A stretch of 53,249 nucleotides of DNA from Lysobacterales bacterium (GCA_013042915.1 JABDPF010000027.1:1-53249); one strand, 5' to 3'; counted from the first letter of the stretch, positions 25,168 to 33,874 are shown. The notes: generated by a model not told the origin, from the sequence alone. Translations and numbers: made by a program.

Positions 25168-25317
25168 CTACTTGATGAACAGAACCCGAAGCAGCAACGG
25201 CACCAGCACCATCGCCGCGACGAATTGTTCGCGTAAGGATTTTTCACGGTACAGGCTTCGCACCACCAGCACGATGACGAACACCGTGATCGCCCAGTAT
25301 ACCCATGTCAGGATCAT
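25168..25317 (-). CDS. 49-residue two-span membrane protein
   Basis: Short gene between the TRAP permease and the M14-type peptidase. The ATG at 25317 has a strong GAGGAGG-type ribosome binding site about 7 nt upstream. The product has a first hydrophobic helix (WVYWAITVFVIVLVVRSLY), a polar hinge (REKSLREQF) and a second helix (VAAMVLVPLLLRVLF), ending with IK. Gaps of 13 and 9 nt to its neighbours and the good ribosome binding site argue for a real gene. It could be a small subunit of the transporter or a membrane adaptor; no family is recognised. Confidence 0.75.
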   Translation of the reverse strand: MILTWVYWAITVFVIVLVVRSLYREKSLREQFVAAMVLVPLLLRVLFIK

Positions 25318-25330
25318 GTCGATTGCCTCC

Positions 25331-26626
25331 TCAAAACCAATCGGCCCCGATAATAATAAGGATGCCCCAGGCCGCGGTTACGACCGCCGGCAGCAGGCAA
25401 ACCTTCAGAACCTTGAAATAGTTCTTGACCCCCACGACCTGGGCCGCGAACAGTCCGGCCAGCGCGGTCGGCGGCATCAGGTCACCCAGGCCGGCAATCA
25501 GGCTCAGGGCGGAACCGACCACGATTTCATCGCGCCCCAGCAGGGCCAGCAGAAACGGCACGCCAAGTACGGTGGCCGAACCATAGGCGGAAACCGCCCC
25601 GAACAGCGGCAGCGACGTGGCGATACCGACGTAGAGCAGCCAGGCCGGCAAGGCCAGAGCCGACACGACGAAAAACCCTCGCACGCCGGTCAGGGTCATG
25701 ATCTGTATAAACATGCCCACCCCGACGAGGATGCCCGCCACCGGCAGCGCAGCCTGAACCGCCTCCGTTGCCGCTTCCATCGGATTCCATTTCTGCCCCG
25801 TCAGCAGGCCGCTGGCCGCTGCCAGCAGGAAGGCGAGCGGCATGCCGAGCGACGGGGCGATCTGTGGGAACAGGCGCTCGCCCCCCAGCAATACCACCAG
25901 TACCAAGAACGGCAGCATCAACCGCGGTGTGAGCCGGACTCGGGCCATGCGGTCAAGCTCGACTTCCAGTTCCTTGTCTTCGCCGCCGGGGCCGATGGCC
26001 GCTGACTGCTTGAGCGAAGGGTAGACCAGCAGCATGCCCGTGAAAATCGCCAGCGGCACGGTGCAGATCAGCAGCGGAATGCCGAAGCCGACGTAGGGCA
26101 TATCGATGCCGCCGCCGATGATCATCGCAGGGATGTTGATCGGCGGCGCCGTCATCCCGTAAATGGCGGCCAATGCGATGGCGGCGGCAGCCTTTACCGG
26201 CGGCACGCCGAGGCGCAACAGCGTGGGCGTAACGATGGCGCCTGCCGTCAACACGGCTGCCGAAGAAGAGCCCGTGATCATGCCCGGTAGCATCAGGAGC
26301 GCGGTGATACCCATCGTCAGCCGGAACGGCAGCACCCGGAACCGGCGGATCATCCAGGCCGCGGCGGATTCCATCAGGCCGATGTGCTGCACCGTTTTCA
26401 TGAAGATCATCGCGCAGACGATGATCAGGATGGTGTCGAGGTAGCCGAAAGCGCCCTCGATCAGGTGATCGACGGGCACGCCGTTGCCCGAAATCAACGC
26501 GCCGACGATGGCCGCGATGGCCAGCGCCACCGCGATCGGCTGGCGAAATGCGAACGAGGCCAGGGCGAATACGCCGACCATCACCAGCGTGTAAAAACCT
26601 TCAGGCCAGAACCACTCCACCGTCAT
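25331..26626 (-). CDS. TRAP-type large permease (DctM-like)
   Basis: 431 residues with about twelve hydrophobic segments. It shows the large-subunit features MLPGMITGSSSAAVLTAGAI and, in the second repeat, SLIAGLGDLMPPTALAGLF, with the inverted-repeat hairpin pattern of the ion transporter superfamily. TRAP systems take up carboxylates (C4-dicarboxylates, sialate, glutamate) using a periplasmic binding protein and a small membrane subunit. Neither is encoded beside it unless the 49-residue protein or the DUF6305 protein replaces one. In this operon the natural candidate substrate is glutamate or gamma-glutamyl oligomers (inference). Confidence 0.85.
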   Translation of the reverse strand: MTVEWFWPEGFYTLVMVGVFALASFAFRQPIAVALAIAAIVGALISGNGVPVDHLIEGAFGYLDTILIIVCAMIFMKTVQHIGLMESAAAWMIRRFRVLPFRLTMGITALLMLPGMITGSSSAAVLTAGAIVTPTLLRLGVPPVKAAAAIALAAIYGMTAPPINIPAMIIGGGIDMPYVGFGIPLLICTVPLAIFTGMLLVYPSLKQSAAIGPGGEDKELEVELDRMARVRLTPRLMLPFLVLVVLLGGERLFPQIAPSLGMPLAFLLAAASGLLTGQKWNPMEAATEAVQAALPVAGILVGVGMFIQIMTLTGVRGFFVVSALALPAWLLYVGIATSLPLFGAVSAYGSATVLGVPFLLALLGRDEIVVGSALSLIAGLGDLMPPTALAGLFAAQVVGVKNYFKVLKVCLLPAVVTAAWGILIIIGADWF

Positions 26627-26639
26627 AGCCCGCTGACCA

Positions 26640-27710
26640 TCAATTCAGAAACCGCCCGATGGGGCCTGCCATGAGTTCTTCGTACTCCGGGATTCCCCTC
26701 ATTTCCAGGCGTTTGCCCGTGGCATCACCGTGGGCGTCGGCCAGGTGCTTGAACAGGCGGAGGTGCAGGCCGGCGCGGTGCGTAAGCGGGTATCTCGTAT
26801 CGCTCACCACGTCAGGGTCGTCCCGCCAGCGATCCTGGCCCGGGTTGGGGCTCTCGCTGAGGAACGAGACGGCGGGCGAGTTGTCGCCGATCTCGATGTG
26901 GCTGAGCCCTCGGTATGTCGAATTCGATTCTTCCAGCTTCATGCTGATGCCCGTATCGGCATCCATCTCCAACAGCGCAAACGCGGCCGTCTCCAGTCCC
27001 CGGGGGTGGGCCACCAGGGTGTAGGCCAGGCGCCTGTTACCGCCGGGCCGGTAGTCTGCCTCGCCGGTGGGTTTGCGCTCCGGCGTGTCTGCCTCGTGCA
27101 TGTCCAGGGCGAAATCGATGGCCTCGGCGCGGACCAACTGCATGACCGCCCAGGCCAGGCGCTCGGTTGGCGTACCGTCCGCCTTGCCAGGATACGTTCG
27201 GTTCAGGTTGCGCGACTCGGCGCCGTTTTCTAGCGTGTAGCCCGGCGGGTTCGTGTACCGCCCGGGGTCCGGGACGCCCTGGTCCGCCGGGTCGGTGCGG
27301 CGGTCTCCGTAAGGCAGGTACCTCTCCCCGCTTCGACTCTCGATACGGTGATGCCGCGTCACCGCGTTTCGACTGTCCGGCATCGACATCGCGCTTCGAT
27401 TGACGTACGGGATGACCACCAGCTTGCCCCGAATTGCGGTGACGTTCTCGACCGCCAGCAAGGCCGCCACTTGCCCTGCCAGTTCGTTACCGTGGGTACC
27501 GCCGATCATCAGGCCCACCGCACCGGGCACGCCGCTGTCGAGGACGAAAACCTCGCTATCCATCGCCGTATCCGCCAGCGGTGCGAAATAGTCCGAGAGC
27601 AGGCGCTGTTCGGTGACACCGGCCCCGGGACGCACGTCGGGGGAGAACTCCGCCGCAGCGGCGGTCAGGGACAGCAGCAGGCAAATGCCCGACAACAGGT
27701 TCCGCGTCAC
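26640..27710 (-). CDS. Secreted AstE/aspartoacylase-like zinc peptidase (M14 fold)
   Basis: 356 residues with a cleavable signal peptide (LLSGICLLLSLTAAAA). The zinc ligands are H73 and E76 (GGTHGNELAG) and H205 (LDMHEADTP), and the R-N-L-N-R segment is at 167-171. It is paralogous to the protein at 24010-25158 (same motif spacing) but soluble and with a longer loop before GNRRLAYT. A GTG start at 27710 overlaps the GGT stop (GTGA). Likely cleaves a carboxyl-terminal or N-acyl amino acid in the periplasm; gamma-glutamyl substrates are an inference from context. Confidence 0.82.
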   Translation of the reverse strand: MTRNLLSGICLLLSLTAAAAEFSPDVRPGAGVTEQRLLSDYFAPLADTAMDSEVFVLDSGVPGAVGLMIGGTHGNELAGQVAALLAVENVTAIRGKLVVIPYVNRSAMSMPDSRNAVTRHHRIESRSGERYLPYGDRRTDPADQGVPDPGRYTNPPGYTLENGAESRNLNRTYPGKADGTPTERLAWAVMQLVRAEAIDFALDMHEADTPERKPTGEADYRPGGNRRLAYTLVAHPRGLETAAFALLEMDADTGISMKLEESNSTYRGLSHIEIGDNSPAVSFLSESPNPGQDRWRDDPDVVSDTRYPLTHRAGLHLRLFKHLADAHGDATGKRLEMRGIPEYEELMAGPIGRFLN

Positions 27711-29464
27711 TCGCCTGCGTCCCCGGGGGCCGCGGCCCCGCCGTTGCGCCGAATCGAACCCACGCCGGTGAGCAGGCCGTCGGCGGCGATCGAGATCGCG
27801 TTTGGGCCGCCGAAATAGAGGTCCGGGTGATCGTATTCGGTCACGACGTGGCCCATGGTTTCCAGCAGTTCAACGGTTTTTTGAGGGAATTCGTCCTCCA
27901 GCTGAATTTCGCGGTAGGCGTCGTAGCCCGTGAACTTGGGCGTTCGAATCGCCGCTTCGAGGTTCATTTCGAAATCGATCAGGTTGACCAGGATTTCGAC
28001 GAGCGTGGAGCCGATCCGGCCCGCTCCGGGCGAACCGAGCACCCAGCGGACCTGCCCGTCCTTTTTCACGATCATCGGGGCGATCGTCGTACGGGGACGG
28101 CGCCCGGGTTCCAGGTTGATTGGACTGCCTTCCACCCGCTGCGCCTTGAAATTGCCCAGCTCGTTGTTCAAAAAATAACCGTCGACCTGGTGGCCGGTGC
28201 CGAAGAAGCTGGAAACGGTTTGCGTCCAGGCCACGGCGTTGCCTTTCTTGTCGACCACCGAGAAGTGCGTGGTCGAGGGCGGCACGTCGGTCAGTTCGCC
28301 TTCGACCGAGGCCCGACGTCTCGCCTCGAGCACGACATCAACGTATTCAGTCTCGGCGTCCTGGTAGGGACCCGGATCGCCCACCCGGTGGCTGTGCCAC
28401 AAGGAGGGGTCGGAGGCCCGTGCAAGATTGATCAGCAGGGTGCGTTCGCGCGCATACTGCTTGCTGATGAAACCCGTCTCGGGGATGTATTGATTGGTCT
28501 CCGGATCGCCCATCCATCGGCGCTGGTCCAGCGCGGTGAGGATCATGGCTTCCTGCATCAGATGAATGGCCAGGGGATCGTCCCAGCCCATCAAGCCGAG
28601 GTTGAAATGCTCGAGGATGTTGAGCGTTGCAAGTATTCGGGGCCCGCCCACCGGGCTTCCGGGCACGCTGAGCTCGTAACCGCGATAGTGGCCTTTGACC
28701 GGTTCACGCACCAGCGCGCGGTAGGCCTCCAGGTCGGACTTGCGGGTCCAGCCGCCGTTCTGGCGCATGAAGCGGTCCAGGCTGTTGGCCAGTTCGCCTT
28801 CGTAAAATACCCGGACACCCCCCGCCGCCATGCGCTTGAGTGTGTGTGCCAGGGCCGGGTTGCGAAACGTTTCTCCAGCGCTCCAGGGCATGCCGTCGTT
28901 GAGGAACTCCGGCGCGTTCTCGTACAGCACTTCCCAGCGGTCCATCGTCACCGCGGAGAAGGTTTCATTGACCACGAACCCGTCCTCCGCCAGACGGATG
29001 GCGGGCGCCGCCAGCTTTTCAAGCGGAAGGGACCCCATCGTCAACGCCTTGCCGATCCCGGCAGGCACGCCGGCCACGCAGAATGCCTTGGGCGTGTAGC
29101 GAAGATCGCGCAGTTTTCCCGCCTTCGCCAGATTTTCGTAGGTCGCGAGGGCCGGCGCCGTGCTGCGGAAATCGATGGCGGTCTCGCGACCGTCCGCCAT
29201 CACCGCCACCAGGTAACCTTCGCCACCCAGACCGGATGCATAGGGCTCCACAACACCAAGCGCCAGGCTGACCGCGATGGCCGCATCGACGGCGTTGCCA
29301 CCCTGCTCGAGGATTTCCGCGCCGGCTTCGGCGGCCAGCGGGTTGGCCGCGGTGACCATGCCCTCGCGCGATTGCAGGACGGGTGAGACGGTCACGCCAT
29401 GCGCGGCCGGGACCAGCGCGAGCGAGAGAAGAATCGGAAGAAACCGCTTGGCAGGGGACTTCAT
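27707..29464 (-). CDS. Gamma-glutamyltranspeptidase homologue, divergent
   Basis: 585 residues, secreted (signal FLPILLSLALVPAAHG). The self-processing motif STTHFSVVD is intact, with the nucleophile at T398, and the DFRSTAP arginine is present. However the SSMSP pair is TTIAP and the oxyanion segment is GSPGAGR rather than GSPGG. It may hydrolyse or transfer a different gamma-glutamyl substrate than its paralogue at 21269-22987. The ATG at 29464 has a GGAGG site; the gene follows the DUF6305 gene by 56 nt and its stop overlaps the M14-type peptidase start. Confidence 0.88.
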   Translation of the reverse strand: MKSPAKRFLPILLSLALVPAAHGVTVSPVLQSREGMVTAANPLAAEAGAEILEQGGNAVDAAIAVSLALGVVEPYASGLGGEGYLVAVMADGRETAIDFRSTAPALATYENLAKAGKLRDLRYTPKAFCVAGVPAGIGKALTMGSLPLEKLAAPAIRLAEDGFVVNETFSAVTMDRWEVLYENAPEFLNDGMPWSAGETFRNPALAHTLKRMAAGGVRVFYEGELANSLDRFMRQNGGWTRKSDLEAYRALVREPVKGHYRGYELSVPGSPVGGPRILATLNILEHFNLGLMGWDDPLAIHLMQEAMILTALDQRRWMGDPETNQYIPETGFISKQYARERTLLINLARASDPSLWHSHRVGDPGPYQDAETEYVDVVLEARRRASVEGELTDVPPSTTHFSVVDKKGNAVAWTQTVSSFFGTGHQVDGYFLNNELGNFKAQRVEGSPINLEPGRRPRTTIAPMIVKKDGQVRWVLGSPGAGRIGSTLVEILVNLIDFEMNLEAAIRTPKFTGYDAYREIQLEDEFPQKTVELLETMGHVVTEYDHPDLYFGGPNAISIAADGLLTGVGSIRRNGGAAAPGDAGE

Positions 29465-29520
29465 GCGCCGGGCCTCCGCTTTTGAGGGCGCCGCGTCAGC
29501 GGACACGGCGCCGTTGAAAA

Positions 29521-30075
29521 TCAGGGCAGAACACCCCACTCGGTCAGAATAGCTTCCAACGGCCCGGACGTCTCGCGGACTGAAGGCGCCGGAATCATTT
29601 CAACATCGGCCTCCTGGGCCAGGCGAGTGAACAGGCCATCGAAATCGCCCCCTTCGACAACCAGCAGCTTGTCCGCCATCGGCACCGCCTCGACGATGAA
29701 CAGGTCGGTCAACGTGCCGCGGCGGCCTTTGCCGCCGATGTGCATCACCAGCGTTTTCATGCCGGCTTGCCTGGCCGCCGCCACGACGGAATTCATGCGG
29801 GCAATTTCGGCATCCTTGTCGATGCCGGCCTCGCCCAATCCCTTGGAACTGCCTGCCACAACGGTGATCAACACCTGCTCACCCTGCAGGCCGTCCGCTT
29901 CGAGCAGCTTGTCCAGGCGCCCGTCGACACCCAGCTTCTTTAACACCACCCGAACCATCATAGCGTCCGGGCTTTGGCCAAATGGCGTGAGCACGACCCC
30001 GTCCGCCAGTGCCGCGCCAGAGACAGCGACGCATAGGACCAGGGCAAGAAGGATTCGACGAACTCGGTTCTTCAT
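29521..30075 (-). CDS. DUF6305-like secreted protein
   Basis: 184 residues with a signal peptide (LLALVLCVAVSGAALA). The mature protein has a Rossmann-like alternation of strands and helices: LTPFGQSPDAMMVR, then VLITVVAGSSKGLGEAGID, then KTLVMHIGGKGRRGTLTD and DKLLVVEGGDFDG. I recognise these as the signature of the DUF6305 family, whose function is unknown; the Gly/Ser-rich loops suggest small-molecule binding. It is the first gene of the PGA run, with a GAGGAG site, and could act as a binding protein for the TRAP-type permease (inference). Confidence 0.75.
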   Translation of the reverse strand: MKNRVRRILLALVLCVAVSGAALADGVVLTPFGQSPDAMMVRVVLKKLGVDGRLDKLLEADGLQGEQVLITVVAGSSKGLGEAGIDKDAEIARMNSVVAAARQAGMKTLVMHIGGKGRRGTLTDLFIVEAVPMADKLLVVEGGDFDGLFTRLAQEADVEMIPAPSVRETSGPLEAILTEWGVLP

Positions 30076-30206
30076 AGCTACTCCTCAGTTTGAAGCTTAC
30101 CGTATTCTGACCGCTACAGTGTTTCGCAAGCCAACGGCTTTGTAAACAAATTTTCTCTATTTTTTAATAAGTTATACCGCCATCCGAATGAACACATAAC
30201 CGGGGG
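30076..30206 (-). promoter_or_regulatory. AT-rich intergenic region, likely promoter of the poly-gamma-glutamate operon
   Basis: The gap between the serA stop and the DUF6305 start is markedly AT-rich compared with its surroundings. It holds an inverted repeat TTTGT-AA-ACAAA (30139-30150), AT tracts around 30150-30175 and, on the minus strand, TATAAC as a weak -10. No clear -35/-10 pair and no convincing serA terminator were found. A regulator-binding site is plausible but not identified. Confidence 0.4.
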
Positions 30207-31376
30207 CTATAGGACGCGAACGTGCTTCACCCCCTCCACGGCCGCGATGGCCTCGACGATGTCGGGGGTCGGCTCGCTTTCCACGTCGATGATGTTGTAC
30301 GCCACGTTGTGCAGGCTCTTGTTGACCATGTCGCAAACGTTGTAGTCGTGGTCAGCCAACACCGACAGCACCGAGCCGAGCACCCGGGGCACGTTGTCGT
30401 TGGAAAACGTGATGCGGAAACCTCCCTCCCGGGCCATCCGCGTGCGCGGGTAGTTCACCGAGTTGTGGATGTTGCCGTTCTCCAGAAAATCCTTGAGCTG
30501 CTCGGCTGCCATCACAGAGCAGTTCTCCTCGGCTTCCGCCGTGCTGGCCCCCAGGTGCGGGAAGACGAGGCAGTCCTGGCGGCCCAACATCGCCGGGATC
30601 GGAAAATCGGTGATGTGTCCGCTCAGCCGCCCGTCCTCGAGGGCGGCCACGACCGCTTCGGCGTCGACGATGGAGGCCCGGGCGAAATTGAGCAACTTCG
30701 CGCCCGGCTTGAACCGCGACAGCGCCGTGGCATCGATCAGGTGATGCGTGGCTTCGACGGCGGGCACATGCAAGGTGATGAAATCGGCGACTTTGAGCAG
30801 GGCCTCGAGGCTTTCCATGCGCTCAACGCGGCTGGACAATCGCCAGGCGCCCTCCACCGACAGGGCCGGATCGAAACCGACCACGTTCATGCCGAGATCC
30901 AGTGCCGAATTCGCCACCAGCGACCCGATCGCACCCAGCCCGATCACGCCCAGCGTGCGGCCCGCAATTTCGCTGCCGCCAAACGCCTTCTTTTCCTTTT
31001 CCATCTGCTTGGCCATGACCTCGGGTTCATCGATATCGGTCATCTCCTGAACGCGATTCATGCCCTGCAGAAGGCCCCGCGAGGACAGCAGCAGGGCCGC
31101 CGTGACGATTTCCTTGACCGCATTTGCATTGGCGCCCGGCGTGTTGAACACCACGATTCCGCGCTGGGTGTAATCATCGACGGGAATGTTGTTGACGCCG
31201 GCCCCGGCGCGGGCGACGGCCAGCACCGAGTCCGGAATGACCTCGTCGTGCAGTTTGTGGCTGCGCAGGATCAGGGCGTGTGGCTCTTCGATGTCGGGGC
31301 CCACCTGGTAGTGTTCGAGCGGCAGTCGACCGAGGCCGATATCGGAAATCTGGTTGTAGGTTTGAATTTTGAACAT
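30207..31376 (-). CDS. serA: D-3-phosphoglycerate dehydrogenase
   Basis: First step of serine synthesis: 3-phosphoglycerate to 3-phosphohydroxypyruvate with NAD. 389 residues. The NAD fold shows GVIGLGAIGSLVA, catalytic arginine in NFARAS, glutamate in VAALEDGRLSG and the FPHLGASTAEAEENC histidine. A C-terminal ACT domain (FRITFSNDNVPRVLGSVLSV) suggests feedback control by serine. The ATG at 31376 (7 nt after the serC stop) is preferred; an upstream in-frame start at 31406 would overlap serC. Same transcript as serC. Confidence 0.93.
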   Translation of the reverse strand: MFKIQTYNQISDIGLGRLPLEHYQVGPDIEEPHALILRSHKLHDEVIPDSVLAVARAGAGVNNIPVDDYTQRGIVVFNTPGANANAVKEIVTAALLLSSRGLLQGMNRVQEMTDIDEPEVMAKQMEKEKKAFGGSEIAGRTLGVIGLGAIGSLVANSALDLGMNVVGFDPALSVEGAWRLSSRVERMESLEALLKVADFITLHVPAVEATHHLIDATALSRFKPGAKLLNFARASIVDAEAVVAALEDGRLSGHITDFPIPAMLGRQDCLVFPHLGASTAEAEENCSVMAAEQLKDFLENGNIHNSVNYPRTRMAREGGFRITFSNDNVPRVLGSVLSVLADHDYNVCDMVNKSLHNVAYNIIDVESEPTPDIVEAIAAVEGVKHVRVL

Positions 31377-31383
31377 GGTTGGA

Positions 31384-32502
31384 TTACTCGGTTTTAACGG
31401 ATTCATAGGCCCACTTAATCCAGGGCATCAAGGCCGCGACGTCTTCAGGATCGACGGTAGAGCCGCACCAGATGCGCAGCCCCGAGGGTGCATCGCGGTA
31501 GGCGCCGATGTCGTAAGCCACCGCTTCCGACGCCAGCAGTGCGACCATCTCCTTGACCTTGTCCGCCGGCAGGTCGACCGCCAGGCAGACGCTGGTGCTG
31601 GAACGCTCGTCCGGGTTCGAGGCCAGGAAACGAATCCAGTCGTTGGCTTCGGCAAAATCGCTGATGATGGCCAGGCTCTTCTCGGAACGCGCGACCATGC
31701 CTGGAACCCCGCCGACTTCCCGCACCCAGCCGAGGGCGTCCAGGTAGTCGGCCACGCACAGCATGGACGGCGTGTTGATGGTGGCGCCGCGGAATACGCC
31801 TTCGATCAGCTTGCCGCCTTTGGTCAGGCGGAAGATTTTCGGCAGCGGGCGCGGCGGATCGTAAGTTTCCAGGCGTTCCACCGCCCGCGGGCTGAGGATC
31901 AGCATACCGTGCGCGCCTTCCCCGCCCAGGACTTTCTGCCAACTGTAGGTCGTCACGTCGAGTTTTTCCCAGGGCAATTCCATCGCGAACACGGCTGAGG
32001 TCGCATCGCATATCGTCAAGCCCTCGCGCGCGTCGCTGATCCAGTCGCCGTCGGGCACCTTGACACCGGAGGTCGTCCCGTTCCAGGTGAATACGATGTC
32101 ATGCGCGGGGTTGGCCTGGCCCAGGTCGGGCAACCGGCCGTAATCGGCGGTATAGGCGTTGACCTCGTCCAGTTTTAACTGCTGGGTCACGTCGACCAGC
32201 CACCCTTTTCCAAACGATTCCCAGGCAAACACGTCGACCGGCCGTGGACCCAGCAGGGACCACATCGCCATCTCGACCGCTCCGGTGTCGGAGGCCGGAA
32301 CCACGCCGACCCGGTAGCCCTCGGGCAAGCCCAAAAGTCCGGCCGTCTCGTCACAGACCCGCGCGAGCACGCTTTTGCCAAGGGCCGAACGATGGGACCG
32401 CCCCAAAGTCTCCACGTCGAGCGCCTTCACATCGTAGCCGGGCCGTTTCCGGCACGGACCTGAAGAAAAATTGGAATTTTTCGGTTTATCAACGGGTTTC
32501 AT
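31384..32502 (-). CDS. serC: Phosphoserine aminotransferase, alphaproteobacterial/methanogen type
   Basis: Second step of serine synthesis: transamination of phosphohydroxypyruvate with glutamate. 372 residues. The PLP lysine is K190 in [14 protein letters not shown], and the N-terminal [11 protein letters not shown] and [13 protein letters not shown] segments are typical of the TIGR01365-type SerC rather than the E. coli-type enzyme. An AGGAG site lies 6 nt before the ATG at 32502. serA follows directly. A divergent gene (32663) shares the upstream region of about 160 bp, in which I see no clear promoter. Confidence 0.92.
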   Translation of the reverse strand: MKPVDKPKNSNFSSGPCRKRPGYDVKALDVETLGRSHRSALGKSVLARVCDETAGLLGLPEGYRVGVVPASDTGAVEMAMWSLLGPRPVDVFAWESFGKGWLVDVTQQLKLDEVNAYTADYGRLPDLGQANPAHDIVFTWNGTTSGVKVPDGDWISDAREGLTICDATSAVFAMELPWEKLDVTTYSWQKVLGGEGAHGMLILSPRAVERLETYDPPRPLPKIFRLTKGGKLIEGVFRGATINTPSMLCVADYLDALGWVREVGGVPGMVARSEKSLAIISDFAEANDWIRFLASNPDERSSTSVCLAVDLPADKVKEMVALLASEAVAYDIGAYRDAPSGLRIWCGSTVDPEDVAALMPWIKWAYESVKTE

Positions 32503-32662
32503 CGGGCTCCTCTCAGAGGGAATTACGAGGCCTGGAACATTGCTTTTCCTGATCCCCAAGTTTCGCCGATCCGGATTCTGAAAACCACCGTTGACCGCAA
32601 TTTATCGACCCTCCGACGCGTTATTATGGAACTCGCGGACCGCACCGGGCTCGAATAGTGAC

Positions 32663-33799
32663 ATGATCTTCCGTAAGCACAGGCTGAGACCCTCCCTGTT
32701 GGCGCTGCTGGTGCTGGCCTCGATGCTCTCGGCCTGTGCCAACCGGCCCGCCATCGAGACACCGCGCGTTCCGCCGTTGGTCGGCCATCCACCCTACACG
32801 ATCGACGATGTCGATCCGCTTGAGTTGTCCGACGAGATGAAACAATTCGTCGACACGCACCTGGGGGGCCTCGGTGGCGACGACAACCGTTCGTGGCGGC
32901 TGGCCTGGGCAATGCTTGACCGTAACGTGTTCGACTTTCAGTACGACCCCCACATCACACTGACCGCGAGCGATGCCTTCCGGGCCCGGCGCGGTAATTG
33001 CCTGACGTTTTCCAACATGGTCATCGCCATGGCCCGCGAAGCCGGCATGCGGGCATGGTACCGCGAGGTGGAAATTGAACCGGAGTGGAACAGTCTCGAC
33101 GAGACCCTGTTGGTGAGCATGCACGTGAACGCCGCGACTTCTGACCGAAACCGCGAGTACATCGTCGATGTCAGCGGCCGAACCCCGCGCCCGGACGAGC
33201 GACACCGTCGAATTTCCGACGAGGAAGCAAAAGCCCAGTACTACAACAATCTCGGCGCACAGTCCCTGGTCGTCAACGACCTGTCAAAAGCCTATGCCTA
33301 TCTGCGCAAAGCCGAGCAAACCCGGCCCGGGCTGGCCTTCGTCTGGTCCAACCTGGGCGTGGTCTACCGCCGTAACGGGCAGACCGATGATGCCGTGTTG
33401 GCCTACGAAACGGCGCTTGCCCTGGACGGGCGTCACTCGGTCGCGCTCAATAACCTCTACACGATTTACGACGAGGACGGCGACTTTGAGAAGGCAGAGG
33501 CCATCCAGGCGAAGGTCGAGAAGAACCGCCGCCGCAACCCGTATTACCTGCATTACCTGGCCGAGACAGCATTCGCCGAGCGCGATCTGGAAGAAGCCAT
33601 AAACTACGCCAAGCGCGCGATTCGACTCGAGGACGACGAGTACCGTTTTCACTACACGCTCGCCCAGTTGCGTTACCAGGAAGGTGAAACACAACGGGCC
33701 CGCGAGGCCCTCGATCGCGCGTTGCGACTCGCGCCCGAATGGGTGGACACCGGCACCTTGATACTGCCCGGAAAAATCCCGGAGCCCACCGCGCAGTAG
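32663..33799 (+). CDS. Lipoprotein with transglutaminase-like and TPR domains
   Basis: 378 residues from the ATG at 32663. The lipobox LASMLSAC anchors it to a membrane. Residues about 85-175 look like a transglutaminase/cysteine-protease-like core (RRGNCLTFSN supplies the Cys, VSMHVNAA the His, EYIVDVSG the Asp). From about 195 there are several tetratricopeptide repeats (NNLGAQSLV, SNLGVVYRRNG, LAETAFAERD, LAQLRYQEGE). The architecture suggests an envelope protein that binds partners through the repeats. No assigned function. It is divergent from serC and convergent with alaA. Confidence 0.82.
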   Translation: MIFRKHRLRPSLLALLVLASMLSACANRPAIETPRVPPLVGHPPYTIDDVDPLELSDEMKQFVDTHLGGLGGDDNRSWRLAWAMLDRNVFDFQYDPHITLTASDAFRARRGNCLTFSNMVIAMAREAGMRAWYREVEIEPEWNSLDETLLVSMHVNAATSDRNREYIVDVSGRTPRPDERHRRISDEEAKAQYYNNLGAQSLVVNDLSKAYAYLRKAEQTRPGLAFVWSNLGVVYRRNGQTDDAVLAYETALALDGRHSVALNNLYTIYDEDGDFEKAEAIQAKVEKNRRRNPYYLHYLAETAFAERDLEEAINYAKRAIRLEDDEYRFHYTLAQLRYQEGETQRAREALDRALRLAPEWVDTGTLILPGKIPEPTAQ

Positions 33800-33874
33800 C
33801 GGGGCGGCTGGGGACTGACGTACCGAGAATGACTGGCGTGTCTGCGGTGTCCGACGAAACCGCGCCGTCAACCT

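Noticed and set aside
27827-29386. 519-codon open frame antisense to the upstream GGT
   Set aside because: Shadow of the GGT codon pattern; GGT catalytic motifs are on the minus strand.
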